Shown: piece by piece, positions 1 to 9,702 of the stretch
How positions within the stretch are numbered: the first letter of the stretch is position 1
How the letters are laid out: every line of letters starts with the position of its first letter
Assembly: GCF_001693435.1 (NCBI RefSeq)
Contig: NZ_CM004509.1
Span: 248,001 to 312,000, forward strand
Direction: 5' to 3'
Source: Gilliamella sp. wkB7
GTDB lineage: Bacteria > Pseudomonadota > Gammaproteobacteria > Enterobacterales > Orbaceae
Length of the DNA stretch: 64,000 nt
The notes under the pieces: generated by a model
The model's database searches: none
What the model was told of the DNA's origin: nothing
What the model saw: the letters and a program-made list of their open reading frames with translations, nothing else
Made by a program: the position numbers and the translations under genes

Positions 1-1
1 A

Positions 2-886
2 CCTTTACCTGAACAATGGTCTTCCATTCCTTATGGTTATCCTTTAACAAATCAATGCTATCGTGTCGTCGATTCGTTAGGTCGAGATTGCCCGGATTAT
101 GTAGCAGGTGAATTATGGATTGGCGGTGCCGGCGTTGCGCTAGGTTATCGTGGTGCACCTGAGTTGACGGCTGAACGATTTGTTGAACTCAATGGAATGC
201 GTTGGTATCGAACCGGCGACCGAGGTCGTTATTGGCCTGATGGTACTCTGGAGTTTTTAGGCAGACAGGACCACCAAGTTAAAGTGCGAGGTCATCGTAT
301 TGAATTAGGTGAAATTGAATCGGCCTTAGCGGGTTTACCTGAAATTGCTCGTGCTGTTGCTGTAACAGTCGGCATGCCACCTCAATTGGCTGCTGCAATC
401 CAATTAAAACAAGGGGTAACCACAACTGAACACGATATTAAACAATCGTTACAACAACTATTACCTGATTATATGGTACCTACCAGCTTGGTCATTTACC
501 AAAATCTGCCTTTAAATGCTAATGGTAAAGTAGATCGTAAAACCATTATTAGTGAACTTGCTACTCATACAACTAACGTTGTAGATAAAGAACCACCTCG
601 AGATGAATTGGAACACCAATTAGCAGAATTATGGCAAGAAGTTCTGAAATGCCCTGCTCTGTCTCGAGATGATGATTTCTTTTTAAGTGGTGGTGATAGT
701 TTGACTGCGACTCAAATCATACAACTTCTCCATAAACGACATATTACCCCTGAGCTTATTCCACTTAGAGCATTATTCACAGCACCTACAGTTGCTAGTT
801 TAAGTGATTATATCAAACAACAATGGCAGACCAACTCATCAATAGCTATTAATGAAAGCACTCTATTTGAAGAAGGTACACTATGA
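2..886 (+). CDS. Nonribosomal peptide synthetase, C-terminal part (A-PCP), 5' truncated by window edge
   Basis: The reading frame is open from base 2, so this is the 3' end of a larger NRPS gene; about 294 residues are visible. It shows the second half of an adenylation domain: A6 (GELWIGGAGVALGY), A7 (YRTGDRG), A8 (RGHRIELGEIE) and A10 (NGKVDRK). A carrier domain follows with the phosphopantetheine serine in GGDSLTA near base 690. The protein ends there with no condensation or release domain, so it must hand its chain to the next protein. The stretch IPYGYPL followed by a YRVVD-type motif resembles the cysteine-activating pyochelin/yersiniabactin synthetases (PchE, HMWP2) as I know them. Its stop overlaps the next start by 4 bp (ATGA), so the two are translationally coupled. 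The N-terminal domains and the starter unit lie outside the window. Confidence 0.9.
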   Translation, partial: PLPEQWSSIPYGYPLTNQCYRVVDSLGRDCPDYVAGELWIGGAGVALGYRGAPELTAERFVELNGMRWYRTGDRGRYWPDGTLEFLGRQDHQVKVRGHRIELGEIESALAGLPEIARAVAVTVGMPPQLAAAIQLKQGVTTTEHDIKQSLQQLLPDYMVPTSLVIYQNLPLNANGKVDRKTIISELATHTTNVVDKEPPRDELEHQLAELWQEVLKCPALSRDDDFFLSGGDSLTATQIIQLLHKRHITPELIPLRALFTAPTVASLSDYIKQQWQTNSSIAINESTLFEEGTL

Positions 887-3800
887 ATAAAGCAATAACT
901 ATAGAAACTTTATTGAACGAATTATCCTCACAAGGTGTATTACTTTGGTCAGAAGGTGATCAGTTAAAATTTAAAGCACCTGCTGGGGTAATAACCGAAC
1001 AATATAAAGCGTATTTAAAAGAGAATAAGCAACAAATTATTGAGTATTTATCATTAGTTAATAACAACCGTATTGAACATGATGCTCATGGACGCTATCA
1101 ACCATTTCCACTTACTGATCTGCAACTAGCTTATATGGTGGGTCGTAGTAATCTTTATGAATATGGTGATGTTGGTTGCCATAGTTATATTGAATTAGAA
1201 TTACCTAAAACTAATGGCAAACAATTAGAAGCAGCTTGGCATGGATTGATTATGCGTCATGATATGTTACGAGCTGTTATACTAAAAGATGGTACACAGC
1301 AAGTACAATCAGAAGTAATTTTACCTTCACTTATCGAAAATGATTTTAGTCAATTAGATGCACAACAGGCAGAGCAACAGCTATTAGCCATAAGAAAGCA
1401 ACTATCGCATCGTTGCTACGATCCTAATCAATGGCCTTTATTTGATTTACAGCTAAGCCATATCGCACATGGAGCAATTTTACATTTTTCTATTGATCTA
1501 TTAATTGCTGATTTTGCTAGTATTCAAATCTTATTAGCTGAACTTGGTGAAGCTTACCATCATGGTGTAATGAGTTTAGCCGAACTCCCTATTACTTTCC
1601 GTGATGTGGTATTAGCCAAAAAACAAGCTTTTAATAATCCTCTTTATCAAGAACGCTATGAAAGACACAAACAGTATTGGCTAAAACAACTCGAAACGAT
1701 GCCATTGCCTCCAGAGTTACCAACAATTAGCAAGCAACAAAACCAAATTGTAACGTTTGAAAGATTTAACTTTACTCTGACTAAAGAACGTTGGCGAGCA
1801 CTTTGTCAAATTTCGACTAGCCATAAACTAACACCATCAAGTGTGGTGTTAACCGCTTTTACGGATGTGTTAGCGCGTTGGTCTCGTCATCCAGATTTTT
1901 GTATTAACTTAACTTTATTTAATCGACCTACTGATTACATAGGGGTACATAACATTGTAGGTGATTTTATTGCAGTCAATGTATTGGGCATTAGAAATAA
2001 TCCAACGCATTCTTTCATACAGCGTAGTCAAGCGTTACAAGAACAACTTTGGCAAGACTTAGAACACAATGAGTTTACAGGTATTGATGTATTACGGGTA
2101 ATGAATCAAAAAAATCAAGCTAATATATTGGTTCCCGTGGTTTATACCAGTACCCTCGGCGTCAAAGGCGATAACCTTGCAGACAATGAATTTATGCGTA
2201 ATGCTAAATTACATTATGGTATTACTCAAACACCTCAAGTATGGTTAGATTGCCAAACGACTGAACGCTATGGCACATTACAATTAGATTGGGATATCAG
2301 ACAAGGAATATTTCCTGAGGGAATGGCTGAGGCAGCTTTTGCCTCTTTAAGCGAATTATTAAATGATCTAGCTGATGACAAAAGACTATGGGAAAGTAAT
2401 GTTATTATCAAATTGCCAATGGCTATGCAACAACGTCAAGCAGAGGACAATGATACATTTACTGCTTATCAACCACAGTTCTTACATCATGATTTCTGCC
2501 AACAAATTCTAATCCGACCTAATGCCCCAGCAATCATTGCGAGTGATTATCATCTAAATTATTTGCAGTTGGCAGAATTTGCTTTGAGTATTTGTCAACA
2601 GTTACAACAAGCAGGTTGCCAATCTGGTGATAATGTTGCAATTATAATGAATAAATCAGCCAGTCAAATAGCTGCTATATTAGGTGTTTTATTAGCCGAT
2701 GCCACCTATGTACCCATTGAAAGCCAACAACCTACATCAAGAAAACAGACTATATTAGAAGATGCAGCAATAAAATTAGTTATTACTGATAACCCCCATC
2801 TTCGTGAAAATTTGTTAAGTTCAGTAAAAATTTTATTAATTAATAAACCGAAAGCAATTGATGATATTGATTCATCAAGCATAACAAACACTTTTAAACA
2901 GTTTATTAATCGTTATCAACAACAATCAGAAGAGACCCATCGTACGGCCTATATTATTTTTACCTCCGGCACTACAGGTAGACCTAAAGGGGTAATGGTT
3001 AGCCACTTCGCAGCATGGAATACGGTAACTGAAATCAATAGACGTTTTGGCTTAACTCATCGTGATAAAACACTAGGTTTAGCAAGTTTTAGTTTTGATT
3101 TATCTGTATGGGATATTTTCGGTACTTTAGCCGCAGGTGGTTGCTTAGTATTACCTGATGCTGAACAAAAAACAAATCCAGAACATTGGGGACATCTGAT
3201 TGAGCAACATCAAATATCTCGTTGGAATTCGGTTCCTGCACAAATGCAGATGTTAATTAATTGGTTAGAATGGGATGACCAACTAAATCTAAGCAGTTTA
3301 CAAACAGCCTTTTTATCGGGTGATAAAATCCCCGTTACCCTACCGGTTTTAATAAATCAACATTTACCTAATTTACAGTTAATTAGTTTAGGTGGTCCAA
3401 CAGAAACGTCTATTTGGTGCGTGAGTTATCCAATCAATAATGTGTGTGATAAATACACCATACGCATTCCATATGGTAAACCCTTAGCTAATCATCAAAT
3501 TTATATTTTAAATGAGCGCCTTGAGCAATGTCCTGATTATGTAATTGGCGAAATGTATATCGGCGGACATGGTTTAGCAACGGGCTATATAGCTGATGAA
3601 AAACAAACAGCCTATCGTTTCATCAATCATCCTGTCACAGGGCAACGACTCTATAAATCAGGTGATATCGGTTTTTACACTACACAAGGAATAATTGAGA
3701 TTTTAGGACGTGAAGATAATCAAACTAAAATCAGAGGATATCGTATAGAACTAGGAGAAATAGAAGCTGCACTCAATCATATCCCTACAATTAAACAAGC

Positions 3801-5454
3801 CGTAGCTATTGCAATTAATAATACCAGCAGTCTAGCTGCAGCTATTGTCGTAAACAATTTAGAAGATAAAAGTGAAACTGAATTTATTGTCCAAGTTAAA
3901 CAGCAATTAGCGAATAATCTTCCTGATTATATGATTCCAGAACGAATTGATGTCTTTCAGCAATTACCACTTAGCAGTAACGGCAAGGTAGATCGTAAAG
4001 AATTAAGTCGATTATTTGAAGAAACCCATACTATTACTAGCCAAGATTTTGAAGAACCAACGGCAGATCCTGTAGAACAGGATCTATTAACTATTTGGCA
4101 AGATTTATTGAAAATCAGTCAGGTTTCTAGAAATGATGATTTTTTCCAAGTAGGTGGTTCTAGCTTATCAGCGATTAATCTACTCAGCATTTTACTGGCT
4201 AAAGGTTACCCCGCCACCTTAGAGTTAATTTTTAATAACAGTATATTTGTTAAGATGGCAACCGCATTAAAAAGCAGTAATGACTCAAAAAATAAATGGT
4301 TAGAAAGTATTGATTTAGTCACTATGGCTGAACAAGCAATGGTCGGTTTAACTCATGCTAAAGCATTTGATAACGATCATCACCCACAAAATATATTACT
4401 AACAGGCGCTAATGGTTACTTAGGTATCTATATCTTGAGTACGTTACTGCATAAAACTTCCTATAACATCTACTGTTTATTACGTGCAGAAGATGAACAG
4501 CAAGGCTTTAATCGGTTATTTAAAGCGGCTACAGAAAAAGGTGTATCCCTTCCACAAGCCGAACAGCGCATTAAGGTTTTTTGTGGTGCTGTGGATAAAG
4601 ATAATTTGGGATTAACCGAATCGGAATATCAACAATTAGCGAATGAAATCGACATAATTATTCATAACGCTTCTATTATTAATTTAATGGATCCCCTCAG
4701 TAGCTTATTTCCCACTAATGTACAAGGTGCGCTTAATATTCTTAAATTAACAATCGCTAATAAGATTAAACAACTGAATTATGTTTCTACTATTGCCGTT
4801 CACCATGCATTAATAGATCACGATGAAGATGAACCCATTCCTGAAATTACAACAATTACTCGTTGGCGAGATCTTGATTTAACTTATGAACAATCAAAAA
4901 TAATGGCAGAAAATCTTTTCTATCAGGCAAGAGATCGGGGCGTTCCTATCAATATCATGCGTCCAGCTACTATTACTTGGGCAACGACAGAAGATCCTTT
5001 TATTAATGATGATGCTTTTTTAAAGTTCTATAAAGCCTGCTTAGATATTGCAGCGTATCCACATTCAACTTTAAAAGTAAATGTGGTACCGGTTGATTTT
5101 GTGGCACAAAGCATTTGTGCTATCACTCAAACCCATTATGGCACCAGCAAAAACTTCCATTTAGTTTCAACCGACAGTTTAAATGTCGAACAAATTTACC
5201 ATTGGTTTATTGAATTAGGCTGTCAATTAAAAGGCTTTGAATTTACAGAGTGGCAACAGAAGTTACAAGATAATTTTGTTGCTGGTTTTGTTAATCTTTA
5301 TTTTAAAGAAGGTATGAATAATGGCGGTCATCATCAATATGCAATAGATAACTTATTAACAGCGCTTGAGCCATTTAATGTTCATTCTTTCAAAGTAAGT
5401 AAAGATTATTTTAGACCACTAATTCAGAAGTTTAGCAATAAGGAGAACCAATGA
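883..5454 (+). CDS. NRPS: TubC docking - heterocyclization (Cy) - adenylation - carrier - thioester reductase
   Basis: A 1523-residue single-module synthetase. Residues 1-60 look like a TubC-type docking domain (GVLLWSEGDQLKFKAP). Residues ~70-500 are a Cy domain with DLLIADFAS near 205, the DxxxxDxxS signature that replaces HHxxxDG and makes thiazolines or oxazolines. The A domain (~530-1035) has FTSGTTGRPKG, FSFDLSVWDIFG, GGPTETSIW and RGYRIELGEIE; read by eye its pocket code is about DLWNFSLIW, 7 of 9 identical to the known Cys code DLYNLSLIW. The carrier serine is in GGSSLSA (~1091). The C-terminus (~1165-1510) is an NAD(P)H thioester reductase: GANGYLG (~1174), a VST serine, and YEQSK (~1335). 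The product should therefore leave as an aldehyde or alcohol. Pyochelin and yersiniabactin synthetases end in a thioesterase, so this is a departure from them. Confidence 0.93.
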   Translation: MNKAITIETLLNELSSQGVLLWSEGDQLKFKAPAGVITEQYKAYLKENKQQIIEYLSLVNNNRIEHDAHGRYQPFPLTDLQLAYMVGRSNLYEYGDVGCHSYIELELPKTNGKQLEAAWHGLIMRHDMLRAVILKDGTQQVQSEVILPSLIENDFSQLDAQQAEQQLLAIRKQLSHRCYDPNQWPLFDLQLSHIAHGAILHFSIDLLIADFASIQILLAELGEAYHHGVMSLAELPITFRDVVLAKKQAFNNPLYQERYERHKQYWLKQLETMPLPPELPTISKQQNQIVTFERFNFTLTKERWRALCQISTSHKLTPSSVVLTAFTDVLARWSRHPDFCINLTLFNRPTDYIGVHNIVGDFIAVNVLGIRNNPTHSFIQRSQALQEQLWQDLEHNEFTGIDVLRVMNQKNQANILVPVVYTSTLGVKGDNLADNEFMRNAKLHYGITQTPQVWLDCQTTERYGTLQLDWDIRQGIFPEGMAEAAFASLSELLNDLADDKRLWESNVIIKLPMAMQQRQAEDNDTFTAYQPQFLHHDFCQQILIRPNAPAIIASDYHLNYLQLAEFALSICQQLQQAGCQSGDNVAIIMNKSASQIAAILGVLLADATYVPIESQQPTSRKQTILEDAAIKLVITDNPHLRENLLSSVKILLINKPKAIDDIDSSSITNTFKQFINRYQQQSEETHRTAYIIFTSGTTGRPKGVMVSHFAAWNTVTEINRRFGLTHRDKTLGLASFSFDLSVWDIFGTLAAGGCLVLPDAEQKTNPEHWGHLIEQHQISRWNSVPAQMQMLINWLEWDDQLNLSSLQTAFLSGDKIPVTLPVLINQHLPNLQLISLGGPTETSIWCVSYPINNVCDKYTIRIPYGKPLANHQIYILNERLEQCPDYVIGEMYIGGHGLATGYIADEKQTAYRFINHPVTGQRLYKSGDIGFYTTQGIIEILGREDNQTKIRGYRIELGEIEAALNHIPTIKQAVAIAINNTSSLAAAIVVNNLEDKSETEFIVQVKQQLANNLPDYMIPERIDVFQQLPLSSNGKVDRKELSRLFEETHTITSQDFEEPTADPVEQDLLTIWQDLLKISQVSRNDDFFQVGGSSLSAINLLSILLAKGYPATLELIFNNSIFVKMATALKSSNDSKNKWLESIDLVTMAEQAMVGLTHAKAFDNDHHPQNILLTGANGYLGIYILSTLLHKTSYNIYCLLRAEDEQQGFNRLFKAATEKGVSLPQAEQRIKVFCGAVDKDNLGLTESEYQQLANEIDIIIHNASIINLMDPLSSLFPTNVQGALNILKLTIANKIKQLNYVSTIAVHHALIDHDEDEPIPEITTITRWRDLDLTYEQSKIMAENLFYQARDRGVPINIMRPATITWATTEDPFINDDAFLKFYKACLDIAAYPHSTLKVNVVPVDFVAQSICAITQTHYGTSKNFHLVSTDSLNVEQIYHWFIELGCQLKGFEFTEWQQKLQDNFVAGFVNLYFKEGMNNGGHHQYAIDNLLTALEPFNVHSFKVSKDYFRPLIQKFSNKENQ

Positions 5455-6263
5455 ATAGTGCACTATCAGCCAATGTAACCAACAACAATGCTTCTTGGTG
5501 TCGTATTTATCAACCCCGGCCACTGGCTAAACAGCGGTTCATTTGCCTACCCCATGCGGGTGGCTGTGCAAGTTTCTTTAAACGTTGGCCAATTACCTTA
5601 CCAAGCTCTATTGAGTTGGTAGCGATTCAATATCCTGGTCGAGAAGAGCGGTTGGCCGAACCGCTAATTAATAATATGGATGAGTTAATTAATGGATTGA
5701 TTGAGGCATTAATCCAACAACGATTACTTGATAAACCTTATTTACTGTTTGGGCATAGCATGGGGGGATATGTAGTATATGAGCTTTGTCTTGCACTACG
5801 AGCACGCAACTTACCCAATCCCTATCAGTTGGTAATTTCTGCTAGCGAAGCGCCTTCCCATAAAAATTATAGCACCTTACATCTTGAGACTGATGAGATA
5901 CTTCTTGATGAAATTGAAAAACTCAATGGTATGCCTTTTTCTTTAGCGACTCATCCTGAGTTAGCACAAATGTTATTACCTATTATTAGAAATGACTATC
6001 AACTTATTGAATCATGGCAGCCAAAAACTAACCCTCACCTGTTTGATATTCCTATAAGCATATTTATGGCATTACAAGATACTGAACTTACTGAAGAACA
6101 AGCACTTGCATGGGAAAAACAGACAACACAACACTTTCATTGTGAACATTTTCAGGGTAACCATTTTTATCTTATTAAAGAACAAGCAAAAGTTATTCAA
6201 GCACTAGTAAAAATAGCGAAGCAACAAATGAGAGCTCATTACCAATCGATGATAACACCTTAA
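5451..6263 (+). CDS. Type II thioesterase of the NRPS cluster
   Basis: A 270-residue alpha/beta-hydrolase of the external thioesterase family (YbtT/PchC/GrsT type). These free-standing enzymes clear misprimed or stalled acyl groups from carrier domains. FICLPHAGGCASFF near the start and the nucleophile motif GHSMGGY (~100-106) are family signatures. The catalytic His is likely in GNHFYL near 236. The start overlaps the stop of the NRPS by 4 bp, so it belongs to the same operon. As the chain is apparently released by the reductase domain, an editing role is more likely than product release. Confidence 0.9.
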   Translation: MNSALSANVTNNNASWCRIYQPRPLAKQRFICLPHAGGCASFFKRWPITLPSSIELVAIQYPGREERLAEPLINNMDELINGLIEALIQQRLLDKPYLLFGHSMGGYVVYELCLALRARNLPNPYQLVISASEAPSHKNYSTLHLETDEILLDEIEKLNGMPFSLATHPELAQMLLPIIRNDYQLIESWQPKTNPHLFDIPISIFMALQDTELTEEQALAWEKQTTQHFHCEHFQGNHFYLIKEQAKVIQALVKIAKQQMRAHYQSMITP

Positions 6264-6310
6264 AAAAATAATTAGTTAATTGATTTAATCTGTAATTTTA
6301 GGAAATAAAT

Positions 6311-8524
6311 ATGAAACGCCAACCCACTCTAAGAAACAATCTGTCCTCTGTGCCATTAATCGCTGTTAATTATAATATTAATAATAAATTACTATTGGCT
6401 AGCGCTTTATGCTTATCCTTTAGCGCTACCGCGGAAAATACTCCCGCCGACGGAGAAGCATCAGTAGATACAATGACAGTCACTGCAAGACATGTTAAAG
6501 AATCCGCCAAAGATATTCCTTTTACGGTTAATGTGATTGATAACAAACAGATTGTCGAACAACAAGAAAACACGCTAGAAAAAGCCTTAAATGATACAGT
6601 AGGAATACAGGTTATCAGTAATATGGGCGGTGCAAAATCAATTCGAATGCGTGGTGTCGGTTCGGTGCTACCCATGAGCGGTGATGATAGTTCAGTAAGT
6701 ATTATTGTTGATGGTATGCCTCAATCGATTAAAAACACCACTTTAAATTTATTAGATGTGGAACGTGTTGAAGTGCTCAAAGGTCCACAGGGTACATTAT
6801 TTGGTCGAAATAGTGAAGCGGGTGCGATTAATATCATTTCTCAAAAACCAACCCTTTATTTGGAAGCAGACTTTAAAACAGAATTTGGCGAAGATAACCA
6901 TAAATTAACTCAAGGTGTTATTAGTGGTCCCTTATCCGATACACTAAGTGGACGGTTGGCCGTACTTTATGATGAAACCGATAGTATTATTGATAATCGT
7001 TATGATAATGAACCGGTTAGTATTCTCAGAAATAAGATGGCAAGAGGTTCATTACTATGGGAACCGTCTGAAAATACTTCGATCCTATTTATTACAGAAG
7101 TTGAAGATGCTATGGGTATGGATGATATGTATATGATGCGTCCCTATGGTCATCATCCGAAAATAGATATCCCTAATAGCAGCGATAAAAGTGATAAAAA
7201 AATCTATCGTTTTAATTTCAAAGTAGAGCACGAATTAGAAAACAGTGTGCTTACGTCTATTACAGGCTATTCGCATACAAAAATTGATACTCAATCACCG
7301 ATTTATGAAGGTGATCTTTATAATCATTTAATAGGTATGAGACCCCCTTCAAATTGGTCGTTTATCACTCATGAGAATTTGTTTAACCAAGAATTTAGAA
7401 TTTCATCTAAACAAGAGGACTCTATTTTTTGGGTAGCGGGTATTAACTATTATAAGAACGACCGTCACCGCAATACCTATGATGTTTTTGATGTTTTTTA
7501 TCCGGTTAATCCTTTAAATGCCGATATTCATAGAAAATTCGAAACCGATAATGTTGGCATATTTGGAGAGATAAGCTACCCCATTACGGATAAATTTAAA
7601 CTAACAGCAGGTATTCGCCAATCTTATGAAAAGAAAAACTACCGAGCAAAATGGTATGCAAACTCTATTTACAAAAACGCAGCACCAAACATGCCAGCAA
7701 CGGCTTTAGATAAACAAAAAATAACCGATCACTACACAACAGGACGCTTTGGATTTAACTTTATATTAAATGACAATGCCACTCTCTATGCACTTTATTC
7801 GCGTGGCTATAAAACAGGAGGATTTAATGATCAAGGTACCGACTTTGCAACGTTAGGAGTAGCAGATCAAGCTTATAAATCTGCCTATGTTAACGCCTAT
7901 GAAACAGGATTAAAGTTAGAAAATGATAGCAGTACTTTGGGATTAAATACGGCTATTTTTCATAATAATACTAAGCGCGAACACTTAATGGCATACAACC
8001 CTGCGACTTTTGTATCGGTTGTCGAAAACTATGATACCCGAAGTTATGGAGTTGAGTTAGATGGTTTTTGGAAAACACCTTGGAATTTAGAACTTATTGG
8101 TGGTTTAGGTTATACCAACGCCAAAATTGTAGGCACACCAAATAAAAGTCTGGCTGAGGTAAAAAAGCATAACTCTATTCCAGATACAGCTAAATGGAAT
8201 GCAAATATTACGTTACGACATACCATGCCACTTAATATTGCTGGATTAGATTTAGAAACCAGAATTAGCAATCGCTATATTGGTTCACGCAAAAACGATG
8301 TACAAAATACCTTTGGTTTGAAACCTTACAACAAGCTAGATGCTCGAATTAGTATTAAAAGTACTAACGCACAAGTCTATATTTGGGGGGATAATTTACT
8401 GAATAAAACTTATGATCTTTGGGGATATTACATACCTGCTATGTATGCTGGGGGACCAGATGCAACTATTGGTTCACCTGGTAGAGGCAGAACTGTTGGG
8501 ATTGGTTTTGCTTATAGCTACTGA
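6311..8524 (+). CDS. TonB-dependent outer-membrane receptor of the siderophore cluster (FyuA-like)
   Basis: A 737-residue receptor. It has a long N-region and a signal peptide ending around SFSATA, then a TonB-box-like DTMTVTA, a plug domain (~60-170) with IRMRGVGS and GPQGTLFGRNSEAGAINI, and a beta-barrel ending in the aromatic C-terminus FAYSY. The plug resembles FyuA, the yersiniabactin/pesticin receptor, as I remember it. It follows the thioesterase after 47 bp without an obvious terminator, so it is probably co-transcribed with the synthetases. It most likely imports the ferric (or other metal) complex of the cluster's own product. No Fur-box-like site is visible directly upstream. Confidence 0.9.
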   Translation: MKRQPTLRNNLSSVPLIAVNYNINNKLLLASALCLSFSATAENTPADGEASVDTMTVTARHVKESAKDIPFTVNVIDNKQIVEQQENTLEKALNDTVGIQVISNMGGAKSIRMRGVGSVLPMSGDDSSVSIIVDGMPQSIKNTTLNLLDVERVEVLKGPQGTLFGRNSEAGAINIISQKPTLYLEADFKTEFGEDNHKLTQGVISGPLSDTLSGRLAVLYDETDSIIDNRYDNEPVSILRNKMARGSLLWEPSENTSILFITEVEDAMGMDDMYMMRPYGHHPKIDIPNSSDKSDKKIYRFNFKVEHELENSVLTSITGYSHTKIDTQSPIYEGDLYNHLIGMRPPSNWSFITHENLFNQEFRISSKQEDSIFWVAGINYYKNDRHRNTYDVFDVFYPVNPLNADIHRKFETDNVGIFGEISYPITDKFKLTAGIRQSYEKKNYRAKWYANSIYKNAAPNMPATALDKQKITDHYTTGRFGFNFILNDNATLYALYSRGYKTGGFNDQGTDFATLGVADQAYKSAYVNAYETGLKLENDSSTLGLNTAIFHNNTKREHLMAYNPATFVSVVENYDTRSYGVELDGFWKTPWNLELIGGLGYTNAKIVGTPNKSLAEVKKHNSIPDTAKWNANITLRHTMPLNIAGLDLETRISNRYIGSRKNDVQNTFGLKPYNKLDARISIKSTNAQVYIWGDNLLNKTYDLWGYYIPAMYAGGPDATIGSPGRGRTVGIGFAYSY

Positions 8525-8535
8525 TACTAAATTTA

Positions 8536-8561
8536 ACTAGTCGGCTAATAAACCGACTAGT
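8536..8561 (+). promoter_or_regulatory. Perfect intercistronic hairpin between receptor and dehydrogenase genes
   Basis: ACTAGTCGG and CCGACTAGT form a perfect 9-bp stem around an 8-nt loop (CTAATAAA). It lies 12 bp after the receptor stop and 19 bp before the next ATG. No T-run follows, so it does not look like an ordinary terminator. A 3'-end stabilising or processing hairpin inside a polycistronic mRNA is more likely, and could set receptor expression apart from the downstream enzymes. Confidence 0.6.
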
Positions 8562-8580
8562 ACCAAACAGGAAATGATTT

Positions 8581-9702
8581 ATGCAAAATAATTATTCTAA
8601 TGTTTTAATTCTAGGTGGTACAGGTAAAGTAGGAAAAACAGTCATTGACTATTTACTAAAACATAGCCAATGTCAAATTAGTGTTGTGACTCGAAACACT
8701 CAATTATCTTTAGATAATAACCGATTAACAAGTTTACAATTTGATGCATTAGATAAAAAGCTACTTAGCCATCATTGCAAACAAGCTGACTTGGTGATTT
8801 CTTGCATTGGTCCGTCACAAATAGTGGGATCGACTGTTGCAGATATATGTTATCAAACGGGAACGCCTTATATTGATGCTGGTGGTTACGATCCATTATT
8901 AAAGTATCTAAGTCAATTAGTAATGGCGAAACCTTCAACTGTTCCACTTATTATTAATGCAGGATTACTGCCAGGTTTATCAGGAGTCTATCCCAATTAT
9001 CTAATAACTCATTATTCTGATAAGCAACTTATCGAAAATTTGGAAGTTTGTTATGCTGGTCGTGATGCTTGGAGCTATAACTCAGCATGGGATATTATTG
9101 TCGGCTTAGGTGATTTTGGCGAAAATCGTGGCTTTTGCTATATCGCTAATAATAAATTGATTAAAGTTCCTTTTTTTAAAGCCGCCAATAAACAAACTTT
9201 TGCTGAACCTATTGGTAAAGTAAGTACTATGCTAATTTATTCAGAAGAACTGCGTAGATTAACCAATCATTATAAAATTCCAAACCTTAAAGTATGGGGG
9301 GCAAATATTGGTCCTAAAGCGGCTTTTAGTTGTGCCATCGCCAAATTGTTTGGTTACTATAAAACCCCAGAAAAAATCACTAAAGCAGCGAAAAGGCTAG
9401 CCTCTGCTTCTGCCAAAGATATGCTTAAACTATCACCTATTTATTCTATTAAATGTAATATTAAATTAGTTGACGGCAGAATTATTGAAGGCAATTTACT
9501 AACAGGCGATACCTATCTTGCAACGGGTACTGTGATCGCTATCACAGCTAAATATTTATTAGAAAATACGGTAGTTGCAGGTGCTTATAGCCTGCATGAA
9601 GCTATCCCTAGCGAAGTTATTATCAATCAATTGCTAGCTGAAAACATTATTCAGATTAGTACTACAACTCATAATACTTTAACTGCAACGGAGGCAATTT
9701 GA
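8581..9702 (+). CDS. Saccharopine dehydrogenase-like NAD(P)-dependent oxidoreductase of the NRPS cluster
   Basis: A 373-residue protein. Its N-terminal Rossmann fold starts with LGGTGKVGKTVIDYLL (GxxGxxG), followed by VISCIGPS and a GLLPGLSGVYPNYL segment typical of saccharopine-dehydrogenase-family oxidoreductases. A good ribosome site (CAGGAAATGATTT) precedes the ATG. Its stop overlaps the next start by 4 bp. Yersiniabactin and pyochelin clusters use a thiazolinyl imine reductase (Irp3/PchG, a different Gfo/Idh-like family) at the corresponding point. None is visible here, so this enzyme and its neighbour may take that role or reduce the released aldehyde or an imine. Substrate unknown. Confidence 0.75.
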   Translation: MQNNYSNVLILGGTGKVGKTVIDYLLKHSQCQISVVTRNTQLSLDNNRLTSLQFDALDKKLLSHHCKQADLVISCIGPSQIVGSTVADICYQTGTPYIDAGGYDPLLKYLSQLVMAKPSTVPLIINAGLLPGLSGVYPNYLITHYSDKQLIENLEVCYAGRDAWSYNSAWDIIVGLGDFGENRGFCYIANNKLIKVPFFKAANKQTFAEPIGKVSTMLIYSEELRRLTNHYKIPNLKVWGANIGPKAAFSCAIAKLFGYYKTPEKITKAAKRLASASAKDMLKLSPIYSIKCNIKLVDGRIIEGNLLTGDTYLATGTVIAITAKYLLENTVVAGAYSLHEAIPSEVIINQLLAENIIQISTTTHNTLTATEAI

